Below, piece by piece: positions 1-14,350 of a DNA stretch of 64,000 nucleotides. The position numbers were made by a program, and so were the translations under genes. Position 1 is the first letter of the stretch, and the number at the start of each line of letters is the position of its first letter. The stretch is from Gymnogyps californianus (lineage: Eukaryota; Chordata; Aves; Accipitriformes; Cathartidae): assembly GCF_018139145.2 (NCBI RefSeq), contig NC_059477.1:15239522-15303521 (forward strand), given 5' to 3'. Under the pieces are notes generated by a model, which saw nothing but the letters and a program-made list of their open reading frames with translations, was not told where the DNA came from and did no database searches.

Positions 1-942
1 AAAACCAACAATGTTAGTTCAAACTTCAGGTGTATTTAGATTCTTAAAGTTTTAACATAACTCTGTCTCTTTTTAAACTAAAATTTCAAATTTAGCATAA
101 ATTGCATCTTATCAAAGTTACATTTTTGAATGCTGGTTGATTATAATTACTTCTAAAGAGACAGAGTCCAACTCTGAAACCTGCTCAGGTGGAGCTCTTG
201 AGTACCACAGTTGTGATCCCAGAGACTACAGCTGTTGCATTTATTTAACGCATTCAAAAATCTGGCACTCTTGATTTAATCTCTGGTTCTACCATAGATT
301 ACTCTTCGGTAGTGGGGTAGGTAATACATCTCTGGGTAGTGTGACTCCTAGATGTAAAACAGAGAATACAGCATGTCTGTAACAGTTCTGTAGTGTTGGT
401 AGAATATTTTAAGATCTTTTGATGGGAGCGGAGCAAATTATTCCATTTTTCACTTTATAAAAGTTACTGAAGATGTATCGTGGCCAGATTCCTACTGTCC
501 AGTGTGCAGAAGGAAGGGCAGGAGCCGACATGCCTTTATTTCCTTCCTCTCACTTTGCAGCTAAGCACAGTGAGAGTCTGCTCTTCTAACGCTCTTGTTA
601 ACCCAGGGAATCACTGGATGAACTGCCAGAGTACCATAAATCCTGCTGAAAAGCCTTGATGCTGCAAGATGTGACAAAGTTGGCAGTGACTGCATATCTT
701 GGGCCTAAAGAGAGGAAACCTGGGCCTAAATCAAACACAGTGAACAGACAAGTTATTTTTAGCCAAGTTTTCATGTTATTAATGTTTTCTTTAGTGGGCT
801 GGCATTAAGGATTTCTCCATTTCTACAAACCCCCTAAATTCACGTTAAGCTGACACAGGGTTTCTGGAAAACACAAACAAATCAGCACCTTCTCCTAACC
901 CTGAATACTGCAAAAGCACTTTGCAACACATTGTGAACCTAC
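1..942 (-). other. PARD3B: PARD3B intron downstream of the 943-1078 exon (partial)
   Basis: This is AT-rich intronic sequence after the GTAGGT donor. No further exon, repeat or RNA gene was recognised. The next PARD3B exon in the minus-strand direction is outside the window. Confidence 0.8.
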
Positions 943-1078
943 CCAACGCTGGTCGTAATCGGACAGCTGTGTTCTTCCTTCGTCATCCTCATAGAAAGGT
1001 AAACCTTCTCGCCTGGCCTGATGGTACTCCTTCCGTAACTTCTGGATACGATCAGCATTCCCACCACCCGTGCAGCCA
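943..1078 (-). CDS. PARD3B: PARD3B internal coding exon (DRIQKLRKEY coiled-coil)
   Basis: This 136-bp exon encodes 45 complete codons after a first base T that completes a Ser codon (AG|T). The peptide begins GCTGGGNADRIQKLRKEYHQARREG and continues through LPFYEDDEGRTQLSDYDQRW. In the family, DRIQKLRKEY is a charged helix, probably a short coiled-coil, followed by the acidic YEDDEGR motif. The acceptor is a T-rich tract ending TTTTTCTCAG. The donor is CGTTGG|GTAGGT, which leaves the Trp codon complete (phase 0). Human PARD3B reads SEYDLLW before its next exon as I recall, so the SDYDQRW end and the donor choice agree. The remaining C-terminal exons must lie to the left of position 1. The Gly-rich start and QLSDYDQ differ from the human version, which is ordinary divergence. 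Confidence 0.92.
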
Positions 1079-1431
1079 CTGAGAAAAATAAAAAATGCTC
1101 AATTAAATTCATATGTACACACATATCTGACACTTACCAGGTACCCATATGAGCACACACACAGAATTGCCACACCTGAGACAAATGGATTATGAACATT
1201 TGATTCTGCTGACTTGCGTAGTGCCCACTGGCCCATATCACCCTTATTTTTGCTTTCTTGTATTAATACAGCTGCTAATTGTGAACTTGATTCCCATTTT
1301 TAAAAAAAACTGTCCAAAGAACTTAACAACTCCAGTACAAGACAAGAGACAACAGATGGATGTAGACAGATCGGGGAGCACAAGGAAACTTTTAACATTC
1401 CTATGAGCAGCTATAAATGGCTATCATATTT

Positions 1432-1461
1432 TAATAATAATAATAATGATGATGATGATAA
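1432..1461. repeat. Compound microsatellite (TAA)5(TGA)4
   Basis: Five TAA units (1432-1446) pass directly into four TGA units (1447-1458) and one more TAA. Confidence 0.95.
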
Positions 1462-3186
1462 GCTGCCAAAAAAATGTTTCCTTTTGCTCCCACGCTAAAT
1501 GTGGAATTTCCCTAAAATTACATTTGTTCAAGGTAAAGAATAAACTGTATTCACAGAGAAGCACAGAAAGAAGTTTTATCTCATAAAAAACAACCTCCCT
1601 CCCAATTATACAAAGAACTAAAACATCAGCCAAGAAAATACAGGGGAGGCAAGAGAGATGGGAAAGCACACTACCAAATCTTGACATCATTTTTTCAAAG
1701 TGGTAATTAAACAGTAATCCACTTAGTAATCCACAAAGACTCACTTGTATGCTGAACTGCATACACTGCAAACTGCCGTGGTAAAGCTAGTAGAGTTGCT
1801 TAGTTTATCAAGTTAAACACATGCCTGTCTTTGCAGATTTTGACCCTTGTGAACCTTCTAAAACCTTACAGCTGGACTTGTACAACTGTGGAAGCTCAAG
1901 CTACACCTGGAAGGATTAAAAAAAAAAATCCTGAAAATGCCTAAGAATTAAAAAAAATACAGCCACATTTAAAATGAACAAATTAAAAGTTCCCTGCAGC
2001 TATTTCCAGCCCTGCTCTAGTCAGCACTGGGGTGAATATTGACTGTATGGCTCAGTAGCATTTACTGGCATTCACAGGGAATTGTCACAGAATTTATTTG
2101 TGGCCGCTCCTAAACTCAGACCATTGTTACTGCAGCACATCATCATATATTCTCTTAATCTGCAACCTTAACTCTGCCTCTCCAACAATGGGCTGTAGAG
2201 ATACAGATTTATTCATATGAGCATAGACTCTGTGGAGCATCTTGTCACACTGCACTCCACTACGAGTATGCCAGAATCGAGGGAAACCTTTTATAGGATT
2301 TCCATAGCAAACTGAATTTGGAAAGCACATACAAAAGATTGGACATAAATGTATCAGTTCAATAACAAGTAGTTTGTAATGTCTAATGGCAATCTAGATT
2401 GGTTGGAAATTAATTACCAATGAAGGGAAATTCCACATAGGGTGCAAATGTAACTGAACATGCAGCCAGGATTGGAAATGTTTACTTGCAGCATCAGTAT
2501 GTTTCCATGAAAAATCAAACACTGAAATCACTTGCCTTCCCTGGATCCTAAGTTATCCAGCCCCCTCTACTCTACGAAGTCCCAGAGGTTCCAAGCTTCT
2601 CTGGCTGACTTAGCAAACTCCTCCAGAGCATAGGAAATTTTTCTCATGATCTGCCAAGACAGTGCAGAAAGCTTGCACAAACTCTGTGGGCTATTGAGAA
2701 AAAAACCCCGTACATTCCCTTTTCCCTTTGATTCCTTCCACAGATAAATGCCTCTGTTCCTTGCATGAATTCTTGTCAAATAGTGGAGAACCATTTCCAG
2801 TTTGCAAAACACTGGAATTGAGGACTAACTAATGGGGGATATCACTTACAACAGTGAAGCTTGGTCCACAGCTCATGAGCAATACAATACCTGTGAAATC
2901 CCCTGACTTTACTTATGAGTACAGATAAAGCATTTAATTAGGGCTGCTAACATACAGATAAGGCCCAAAGTATCGTCCCTGTTGCTTTGCCAACATCATT
3001 ACCCAAAGCAGCACTAGCCACGACAGGGAAACACTGAAATACAGGCAACAGGTCTAGTTTGAATCCAGCCGATCTGGCTCCCTGCAAACTGTATTAGCAC
3101 CTGCCACCAGTGGCCTAATGGCCACATACCCACTTTCTACCTCCACGTATATTGGCTGAAGAGGTAATCTGAAAATACCATACAGG

Positions 3187-3198
3187 TTTTTTTTTTTT
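3187..3198. repeat. T homopolymer (12)
   Basis: An uninterrupted run of T. Confidence 0.95.
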
Positions 3199-5937
3199 AA
3201 TCTTTTTAAAATGAAATCTGAGATTGATATATTGTAAGAGGCAGTAACAGCAGCCTGTGCTCCGTTTACTGCAGATCTCCTGTAGGTGAACTTCATTCTG
3301 CTTAAACCCATCTAGCCAGCAAGTGGAAGTAGATACTGCAGAGAACAAGCTGATTATATATATTAAAAGACTGGGCCTCACAGCTTTTTCTTTGGCAAAT
3401 CTCTGCTATGCCTTATTAAAGTACAAACCCTAACCATGCAAATGAGGAGGAACGTTTGAATGAAAGATAGCAGCACATGGAAAGTTATCCATCTGGATTA
3501 GTGTGAAAACACAAGCATAATCTCTGTGGAAACAAGCAGCTCCGTGAAGTCTGATTTCCTGTGCTTCTCTCCTGTGGGTTCTCTGGTGTCCAATAATGGG
3601 ACTGCGTTCACACTGCAGCGTTTCTCCCCAGCAAGGGCATTCATCTGGGCCTCTCTAGCAGGCTGCTTATTTTCATGAAACTTAGTGATCCAGTATCTTT
3701 TGAACATTGAATCACCTGTCAAGTCTGGTAAAAAATGGACAGCAGGTTCAGAATTTGTTAGAAAGGTGGGGGGAACAGGTTGCAAGAGGATCGGTCAGTA
3801 CATCAGCTTCTTTTTTTCAGGAAATAGTTAAAGCTCCACAGCTCTTCCCCCCCCATCACTGTTTATAGGCACAAATGTAAAAGACATTGCTTTTGAAAGA
3901 GCTGCATTCTAGCTTACCATGAAAGTTTTACCCTCTCCTGAGTAATGCGAGATGAATATGATGCCCTGTGCAATGCTCATGAAACAGTTCTGAATTTCAA
4001 GTTGGCTCCTGACAATTATGTGAATATATGAACCACATTCAAACTCACCAGATGAATTCAATCAGCACTGTGCAAATATCGCATACATAATCTATTAGTT
4101 TACCCCAAAGAAACTGAAGCATTGAATTCAAACAGAATGAAGTCATCAGTAATAAAAAAAAGAAACTGATAAGGCAATATTAAAAAAAACCAACACAATT
4201 TTCCAAGATTTGCAGAGAAGATCATACATTGACTGTAAACTATTCTCCCATCTGCCTATAAATACATAATTAAAAAATATTGGTTTGATCAGATAGCAGT
4301 TCTCAGACAGGGAAACAGCAGATGAATACCAGTTCAAATGTTTCGGATGCATGACTATTTATTCTGAAAAGGAACCTGAACTTACAGAAGCAATATAAAA
4401 ACAATACTCTAATCAAAGTCAATTTACATTAAGGAGACTTACTAAAGCTTTTCACCAAGCCTTGTAAGTACAGCAGACAGATTTCTTTTACAGCAGCTTT
4501 ACATTTAATGTAGTGCTCCCTCCTTGAGGAGATATAAATATTACATTCCTCATCATATCTACAATTTTGTGCACAACTCACTTCCCTGACATGGCTCCCT
4601 GTGCTACATGTTCTTCAGAGAACCACACAACCACACATTTGCCATTCCCCTCCACCACCATGTGTTCCCAGGCTCTAACATTTAATCTACCCATGGACTT
4701 CTCCAGTGTCACGACAAGACTGTAAGAGAACCATCCACTCTGCATTTTGTGATTGATTTCAGAACTATTTACTAAAATTGTGCTACATGTAAGGAGACTG
4801 ATTCAGAAGCAGCTGATACTGGGATAGAACCTGAAGCTTTTTGGGGAAGTTTTTAAATAATGTCTAGGTGGTGGAAAATTTTTGAGAAACTTTACAAAGA
4901 GTTTAGCGAAGACTCAGATGCTGATTTCAAACAACATTAACAAAACCTGTCCAAAATCCCAAGCCACAAACAATCTTAAGAGAAGTTCAACAGTTCTTTG
5001 AATAAGCTGCACACACTGCAAGGATTTTTTTGGGAAATAGAAAAAATAAATAATAAATAGTCTTATATGAACATTCAAAAGAGGAAAAAGCACATTCCCA
5101 TCAGCCATTCTGTAGTTTTGCTAGATACAATCCTTACAAACCAAAGCTTTTTTCTGGCCTGGCAGAAAGATAAAAAAAAGTCTGAGTGATCGTTCTAACC
5201 CATGCTGCTAGGCTGCTGGGGCTGTACTACCAACTAGATAAACAACTGCCAGAAATCACCATCTTCTGCCCTGTGCCTCTGAATCTGTCAGAGGCACTAT
5301 ACAGGTTACACCTTGCCCACTGCAACCGTAAAGGGACCTGCTATGAAACAGCCACTCAACCGATACAGCTGGAATAGGCATCCCAAAACAACAAGGAAAC
5401 CATGATTTGGCACAGACTTAGCTTCAAGCTATCTCTAAAATTATGTAAAATATGACTGTGAAATTTCATCCCATCATCTCTGAAGAGATAGATGGACAAA
5501 CACCATAGCAATAACATTATATACCCAATATGACAGACGAGTTATTTTTTTCAAAGAATCAAAACATCATCATCAGTATTTAATACATATGGCTCAGGTT
5601 TTGCACAAGAAAATCTTCCCTCTGTTCTTCCTCTGAGTCGTTCATCTGGATTTCAATCATTCAGGTTAACAGTGTAATTTTTTAAATTAGTGACTTCTTA
5701 CTGCAGCTCTCTAGATAATACAAAATTAAAACCAAGTGTTGCATGTACAAAGTAAGATGAACCACTTAAAGCTGTATATAAACATACATTTAAAGAGGCA
5801 ATAAACATTTTGTTTCCAGTGGTTTTCCTAAATACATTCATATTGCACAGGGCTTTTTTGCCAGCCACTTCTTTCAAATGCCGATTTCACCCAGCTGACT
5901 GTCAGCCTCTAAACAAACAACTGGAGCTTCCAAGTTT

Positions 5938-5969
5938 AAAAAAAAAAGAAAGAAAAGAAAAAGAAAAAC
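5938..5969. repeat. A-rich low-complexity tract
   Basis: A-runs are interrupted by single G residues (AAAGAAAGAAAAGAAAAAG pattern). Confidence 0.9.
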
Positions 5970-8900
5970 AATTATTTTAGCAAATTTTCCTTTAACAAAC
6001 AAATCCAAGACAAAACGTGATTCACAGACTCAAGAGAATGGACAATCTTCCATTCACAATCTGCTATAAAACAAAACTAATTTTATATACTGAAAGGAAC
6101 ATAGTGGTATGCAAAGATATACAGTATAAGGGAGTCCAACAGAGCATGTAAGAGTATCTTTCACTTAGGATAAAACTTTCATTTTGAAGTTATAACAAAT
6201 AAATATTTGCGTACGTTACTCTCTCAGTTCCAGCCCTTGTCTTTCTACCCTGAAGTATGACATTGCTTATGAAGATATTTCTGCAACCTCAATAGTAAGA
6301 GGGAATAAAAAGAATGGTGGGAAGCGATAAAGAGAAAAATCAATGATAAGAACATAATTCTACAATATTTCAGCTTTCATCTTTGTCAGCCACCAAGAGA
6401 AAGAGAGTTTAGGAAGAAATGAACATTTGTTGTTTTCATATGCACTTGGGTAAACGAATGATATTGCAATGAAAGACTTGTCAGAAATACCTTGTTGACA
6501 TCACTGATACTGCCTTGCAGGCTCAGGAATCATCTTTGATGTTCAGCCAGAGCCAGCCTGGGTTTTGGCTACATACACCCCACACTGAGGACCCAACTTA
6601 AGAACGATGTCTTTCTAGCTACTGGAACCATGCAAATGGTTTTACTGGTCTCCATAACACTTGCTTTCTTGCTCTGGGCAGGAATATACCCTATGTATAC
6701 ACAATTACCATCTTTATCAATGGACAGGGGCCCCAGTAGGACACTTAATTTGGAAACCTGTGCAAAGTGACCGGGTGGAAGACTTTGAGCCCAGTTCCAT
6801 TTAGACAGGACGATCCTGAGAGGGTCTGTATAGATGGGCTGACATGAGAAGCATCAGATGGATATGTTTCTCTCTATCTGTATGTACATAAATACATATA
6901 ATGTCAAGAATCATAAATAAACTGCAGGAAAACAAACTACACTGAAGAAGCTATTTACGCTTATTTGAGTTTATTTGAACTTGTATACTAAAGTCCTCGA
7001 GTCTTCATCTGCTCTACAATATTTTAAAAAGTCGCAACTGTGCCTCAGTGGAACATACACTGTCACCTTTCAATTCTTTAGGCTAACATAAAAGCAGTAC
7101 AACCACTTCTGTCCAAAAGGTCAAAGACTCCTAGGGCAGCACATGACTACCATTTGTCTGGATGTAAATTGAGTCCTATTGACCCTGTAACATCACTACT
7201 GACCTCTTGACATTAGGAGCTTAGTGGAAAGACAGAAGATGATATTCTCAGGTTCCTACAGACTCATTAGGAAGAAAGAAGGAAAGAGAACCTTGCATGA
7301 TATGAATTAGCAGCGTCATTAACCTTTTCTTTCCCCAAATAGCTCATAATGTGTTTACAGAAGCCTCAAAAGAATGATTTGAAGATTGAGACCAACAGAT
7401 TTGTATCACTTTCATTTTTTCCAAACTGTTTATAAAATATCTCTCAGTGGCTTGACATAAAGCATCCTTTTGTGTTTCCCTCCTTTCACATGACATACAA
7501 CACCTTTTCCTGTTTGTCATGGCAGATGGCCTAGACATTCAAATGAGCATCATCTTTTCAATCCAGGCCACTTCTCATCTCCATTACTCTCCTTTATAAC
7601 TTATAGTTGACTACAGCTGGCCAGAAATAATGGCAGGTATAGCCTAATTTGTTGCTTTACAGAAACAAAATTGGCACACTGAGGTTTAACTTCACTGTAA
7701 CAACAGATATGGTATGTGCTACTCTAACAGAAACAGGTTATTTGCAATCAAGTAGGAAGGAAAGAAAAAAAGGGGACATGTTTTTGTTTGTAGCCAGCTT
7801 GTCATCTTTACTTCAAAGAAAAGACATTTTTTTCCTTTTTTTTCCTGCTCAATGTATTGTGCCTCATCAAGGAAGACAATCACCAGATTTTAACTAATAA
7901 TGAAAAAAAGATGCCTTACAGTTCAGGCTGGTTAATGGCAATCTCTGTTTCTGGCATGTGACCAGTTTACTGTTGTCTTGTTGATCTGAGACGTGCACGT
8001 GTCTCCGAAGGGCTAGGAAAGCATGGAGATTAGGGACTCGGCTGCTGACAACAACCAAACTCTCTATAAACAGTACACAATGAAAATAATGAAAAACAGA
8101 TTTTTCTGGTATTTTCAGTAGCCTCTAGACAATGCAACAGTTTCTGGTTTCTTCACTAAAGATGATATCAATTATGCCTTTTATCCATCGTGCAGAAGTC
8201 ACGTGTGAGGCATAATTGAAGGCCTTCTCTCCAAGGTAATTTCTTCTGGATTTACACGGCAAAGTACTTAAATTGCCTTTTTTGGCACTCTGTATTATAA
8301 CACGGCTTAGGAGGGAGTATTTACTTTACTGATGTAAAGCAGCTGGCATATTTACAATAGATAGGTCACATCAACACAGAGCAGATTTTCAGCCCTCCAA
8401 ACTCCATTTACAGCAGCTTTAACAATTCAACAAAGCAAATGCTGAATGCTAAACTCTTGTGTGGAAATGTAGCTCTATTTCTTAATGGCTATCACACCTG
8501 CCTGCAACTGGCAGCTACTTTTTTTCCCTTGCAGACTATTGCTTTTTGCACTACAGTTTAATAAACTTATTGGTAAAGCTGAAATAATAAGTACTTTACA
8601 GACTTCCAATGACTTAGCCATTCAAGAGTCCCTCAGGAATTCCCTTTAGCACACACAAAGCAAAAGCAGGAGGGAGAGAGGGTGACAATTCAGTGCAGTC
8701 TTAATTTCTGCACTCCCTTGTGAGGGAAGAATCGAGGATCTAAGAATTCGCTCACAGTAGATGCTGCTGCCGCCCATGTTCTAAAACATATTTTGTTGAA
8801 AACTACAAAGCCCGGAGTAACCATCCATTTTCTCCCAGAAATTACCTCTCCAAGTTTCACACTAGAGACTATATCTTGCTCTTCGTTACACACATGCAAA

Positions 8901-8999
8901 TCTATGCCACTGGGAGAGTGGCAGCAACTAATCCTCTATGTGGTTTGTGTTTAATACCTGGCCTAGGTAGAAATGAGGTAGAAATCTCAACCTCAACTC

Positions 9000-9012
9000 A
9001 AAAAAAAAAAAA
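9000..9012. repeat. A homopolymer (13)
   Basis: An uninterrupted run of A. Confidence 0.95.
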
Positions 9013-12000
9013 GTCTCTGTGTCTGTAATCCTGTTACAGATATAGCTTACATTAAAAAAAACACAAGAATTAATTTATACCATGTGCAAAGCATCAGGGA
9101 AAAGCACAGATCTCAGCCAAAATGCATCCCTACTATAAAGTTGGCTTTTTGGGGTGTTTTTAATGAATGGTCACTACGAGGATAACATTAATCCAGCATT
9201 AGGACTTTTATGGGAAAAAAATACAAATGTAATTTTTTTTTTCTAACTGTCAGCTGCATTTCTAAAGCTTTAAAGTCTGTAGCTTCCAGCGGCCTTTTGT
9301 CTTTCTGCCATGGCAGGAATATCTTGGACAGCTGTAAGAGCTTTGTAAGCTATCTTTCTCAAAATCCATTAGCTAATTCAAGGAACCTAATTAGAGCTGC
9401 CATTTTGATGGAGCATATTGAATGCTCTGTATAAACTAGTAACACCATCAATGTTTATTAAAAATTGCAAGAACCAAAGCTCTCAGTTCCATATAAATAT
9501 TAACGGACAGATACACCATACTTCTTGAAATATAGATGGCCTTACGTCCACAGAAATACACACAGGTATACTTACAACCCGTGTGATGCATTTATTCACA
9601 AAGGCTGGAGTACAGAAGCAAAACCTAGGGACAATTTTACACAAACTGTTGAACATTGACCAGCTTCCATTTACACCATCCTTATGTGCATTAAAGGAAG
9701 CAAAGCACACTAAAGATGATTTGTTTCTTGTGTTTTTCCTAAGTAGTGTGCTGACAATTTGGAGTGTATTTTGAGCTTACCTCAAGAATGCACTCCAGCT
9801 GGAACTGTTTTATAGCTCCTCTTAAACCAGCCACTCCAATCACCGTACTTTGTAGACATTTACACATATTCCAGTACTACACTGTTTAAGGGCATCCAAA
9901 GATTCAAAGGGAATTTGCACTGTAGAGCTAAAACTCAAATTTTGCTGTAGACAGCAACAAAATTGCTGAAAGGAGCCAGACATCTGGAGCAATGCTCTCC
10001 TACATTCTGCTGCGTAAAAGCCCAACTATAATGAAAAAGCAACTTGCAGATAATGATACAACACATGAAATACTGACCATTCTAAGAATATATCAGACAC
10101 CTAATTAGGTTAGGCTGTACAAGCATATGCCTTTGGCTGCAGAAATAAAAAGTTTTCTGGCTACTTCACAGCTTTGTTTTTAACTTGATACTTCATAAAT
10201 GGAACTGCAGAAAACCTCATATGTTACCATTTCTATCTGACGTACACTTTCATACACATCTAACAGTGCCTGGATTCTATTTATATGTACAACTAAATAT
10301 ACGTGCATAGAAAAACCATCAGATTTGCTATAGAAAGACAGCAGATGTTCTTATTAAGCCACTGGCACATGCAAGGTGAAGCATGTAAGCCTTATAAGGA
10401 AAGCATTTAACATTCCAACTACAAGCTAAAGAAAAGGAAAGACAACAAATGAAATTATTTCTAATGTATTTTACTAGCTGTGAGTGCAATGCACAGCAAA
10501 ATGAAAGCACCGTTGAGCACGCTCGAATGACTCTTACAATACATGGGGCTTCTCACAGAGGGGAGTATAACCCATATACACTCTTTGGAACATCCTAACT
10601 GCAATATAATAATCCAAAGTTCACTACTTCTGAATACATACTAAAATGACACACGAAGCATTTAACAGATGTGCAAGAGAAACAGGCTTAATTATATTTT
10701 CTACACCGTAGTACTGCAAGGGGCTAAAAATTTTGTGACAATCTTACCATGGGGACAACCCTGAAGGTAAATTCATTTTAGTTCTCTGATAGGGCAGTAT
10801 TTCCAAACTACAACTGAGATCCGAGCAGTTTCACAGGAACATGCTCAAAAATCAAAACATCAGTTACCACTAGCTTCTCTCAGGAATTATATATGGCAAA
10901 TTTAGCTTGTGGTTATTGCTCAACAGAAACCCTGCCAGATGCTGAAGTGGTTGATGGATTTTGCAAAGTTCTGTCGCCTTCAAGGCCACCCTGCCTACCC
11001 TTCCAGCAGCCTCCCTCCTCGGGCACCTCTCCCCCACGCAGCTGGGCTCCTCAGAGCACAGTTGTTTTGTTCACATTCGCAAAGACGGGAATGCGCATTC
11101 CTTCAATTAGCTTTCATCGCAAGTTCTACATCAACAGAATTAAACACTTTATAAGCCGAACTGCATTTCGGAGAAATATTTCTGAACGCAGGGGCCTAAA
11201 GTCAGCAGTGTAACTTTATTACTTTTTATTATGCAGGCAATGGAAGCTCCTGGACTTCCAGACATGCACAGCTTGTCTAGCTCCTTCTTCTTATGGCTGC
11301 AGCTCCACTGTACCTCTGAAATTACTCCCACTTTTCCACTTGGAGAAGTCAGGGCTGAATTTCAGGTGTTTAAGATTGAAGGTAAGCGCTACTCCTTTTC
11401 AGTAATTGTTTTGAAAAATGTTAAATTAAAATGGAAAAAACCAAAGTAATAGAATCTTCAAACTATACACAATCATTTCCTGGCATATCTCACCTGGAAG
11501 AGGAAGAGCGAGCCCATCTCTCTGCATTTGGCTGGGAAGTCGCAGAAATGCTAAAGCAAGTGTTCTGGTTCAGGCCCATCTCTCTCTCTACAGAATGACC
11601 CTCATATGGTTTCAACTGCCGTGTTTAGAGACACACCTTACAAATACTTTCACATCTGTTTTTGTCTTGCTCCCTTCATTCCCTGTTCTCATCCTGATGT
11701 GGAAGTCTTTCCCTTCATACCTTTCAGCCAAGGATGCCAATTTCCTCCATCTATTTATTAGCTTCCCATACAAGCACATCCCTGTCCCACAGGCTGCTCT
11801 TAGTACAGAAACACCTCCCCTGATGCGCCTATGTCCACAGCACTCCTTGAGACCCATCTCCCAGAAGCATTTCACAAAGCAGCCTGCCAGTAATGACGAG
11901 GCCGCAGGTGGCATGGGACACCCAACGGCACTTCTTCCTTTCTGCACTGGTTCAAATGAGTGTGCTCAGGTCTAACACTAACAGACCATTAAACTTGCAG

Positions 12001-13859
12001 TACCAGTAAACTTCTCTCTACTCTGCACTCTACTTATTGTCCACAACTCTGCCCTGACCCAGCACCCCTCCTTTGTTCTCCCCATTCTCTAGCTGCTCCA
12101 GCAATTCTGTCTCTTCTCTGTTCCTATTCTTGTCCCACCTCTCCATGGCATTTCTTAGGATTTTGCATTGAAATCAGCTCACCCTTTTCCCCCCTGGAAT
12201 GTGGGGTGTAAGGGCAAGGGGACACTGATCATGCCCCATTCACCTCATCCTTCATTCCTCCACCAGGAACCTCTCTGGTCCCTGCAGCCAGGAGAACCTA
12301 CTACTGGAAAAGCATGTCTAGGCTCTGGCAGTTCAGGACGAGCACTTTTGGTGAAGTCAGCAGCCAAGTTTCTATCATGTGTGTGGGAAGTACTCTAAAT
12401 CTCATAACTTAGTCAAATTGTCAATGTTCAAGGGGTGGCAAAAGGCACAGTCTGGTATAAGACTAGTCTGTGTTCCCTTCCTAAATATAAAGCCCCCGTT
12501 CCAGCGTATGGAAAGACTACAGCCTCTTATTGAAAGAATCATATGCTTCTTATTTTTACTTTTTACACAGACAAAACAAACCCTTGTCTTCTCCCTCCAG
12601 GCCCCCCCAAAACAGCTGTCATCATGTTCCATAAAAATTCAGCTTCCGCACACCTCCTACATAGGCATTTTCAACCCAAATGGTTGAAGACTGGTTATTA
12701 ACAGGTGGAAATACAGTTTTCCAATGGAAGTCAGGCCAGCAACCCCCCTCACACAACTGGCGCAGTCCGGGTTTGTATAGCTGTTCCCTTCCCTATAGGA
12801 CTGCATGCTCCCTGGTCCAGTGGCTGGCTGTGTGTTCCTAAAGGCAGCATAAAGCTGGTTTGCTCCTGGCATCTGCGGGATGAGCACTCCTTAACAACAA
12901 TCGCAACACCTTTGAGGTACAGCCTGGTAAGCACATAGTACTCCTGCATGTGCTCCAGATTAAGCTGTAGTCAGCTTAATGAGAGACTTAATTGATGAGT
13001 GCTACTTCCTTCACTTGTCCATTAAGATAAGTACAGCACATGGACATTTCAACCCATCAAAGACGAGAAAATGCATTAATTTTGGTTTTCTTGGAGCTGT
13101 TAATAAATCTGACACTGTCTGGCAGTTTTCTTCATTTCCTACCATTTGACAGATACTGTGATCACAAGTTACAGAAGATGTTTTTCCTCTGAAATTATCA
13201 CTCTGGTAATACAAGCCAGAAGGAAACTTTATCAAGATACCAAGAAGCTGAGTATCGTTTTTATTTTTAACTTTATGCGGCTGGTTTGTGAATATCTCAA
13301 TGTGATAAATAAATTCCATCCGGTACTATTAAAAATACATATACACATACATATTACAAATGATTGTATTACAGCAAATAATCACACTGTGTATTTATTA
13401 GTAAAAGTCAGTATTCCACTCTCATAATTAGCCTGGCTCTACTTAGACCCCTTTACTGTAAGAACTCCTGCAACTGTTTTCTTCCTCTTTCTCTCTCAAA
13501 TTGACATTTGTATGGAATCAAGAAAAATCTTCCTTAATAATTTTTCATTACTAATGGCTTTTTTTGGTATGTGTATTTGGGAGGAGGGAAGGCAAAGGGC
13601 AGGAAAAAGCAGCTTTAAGTGCTCTGCAAATGATCCTCCTGAATCTGGGCCTCATAAATCCTATCAAATGTTATATTTCATCAATAGGCTGGAAAAGCTT
13701 TTTTCTCTGCAATGATGAAGCCTGGCTTTAAAATTTATGGTTTCATTTTAGAAATGGACTATAAAAAGAGTCTGACTTAGCTGTCTATCAACTGTAGCTG
13801 ACATTAGCAAGTTAGGTGTGGACTTTCAAAGTGTTATATGTATTTTTTATTTATTATGC

Positions 13860-13890
13860 ATGTACATACATACATATAGAGATATATGAG
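13860..13890. repeat. Short TACA/TATA-rich microsatellite
   Basis: ATGTACATACATACATATAG followed by AGATATATGAG, an impure TACA repeat. Confidence 0.7.
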
Positions 13891-14326
13891 GACATGTATA
13901 TCACTGTGGGTTTGTGCATGCATAAGTACACAGCTCGCTTTTTTTTTAATTTTGTCTTAAAAAAACCCATTTTCTTCCAATGCAAGAGGACCTGAGATAT
14001 TCAGCAGATTAGATTGCAAAGTGATAAAAGTGTCCAGACCAGAGTCGGCTCAAAGATCTGCAGCAACACAAGCAAATTGCATTTTGCTGCCCAAATGATT
14101 GAGATAAAGTAGTTTATTTTGTTCTCATTTGTGGGGTGGTAAAATGCAATTCAGCAATGGCAGAGCAAGTTTCAGGAGGAGGCAGGGAAGATTTCAATAG
14201 GCTGCGGGAAAAAAAAGAGGAGGGTGGCAGGAAAGGACCAAAAAGTTTTAGGTGGGGGAAGACAATTAGCAAAGGACTGACAGATTGGGGAAGAGGGGGT
14301 GCAGAGCTTCTGCACCTCTCATGCAT

Positions 14327-14350
14327 GGGGAGGGAGGGAGGGAGGGGGGG
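14327..14350 (+). other. G-quadruplex-forming motif
   Basis: Five G-tracts of 3 to 7 bases are separated by single A residues (GGGGAGGGAGGGAGGGAGG and on). This satisfies the canonical G3+N1-7 quadruplex rule on the plus strand, which is the non-template strand relative to minus-strand RNA only in its C-rich complement. Transcripts of PARD3B would carry the C-rich version. Confidence 0.85.

Noticed and set aside
9540..9790. Strong donor-like sites on the minus strand (GTAAGTAT near 9545 and GTAAGC near 9778)
   Set aside because: The sequence just upstream of each contains stops in the needed frames, and no acceptor-bounded exon fits. The flanking PARD3B exons also join without an insertion.
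11355..11390. Possible 17-bp microexon between TTTCAG and GTAAGC on the plus strand
   Set aside because: It is on the strand opposite PARD3B and has no partner exons. Short AG...GT pairs of this kind are common by chance.
11595..11975. Overlapping open frames of 126 (+) and 111 (-) codons
   Set aside because: Both frames mirror each other in the same segment, neither resembles a protein family, and there is no supporting context.
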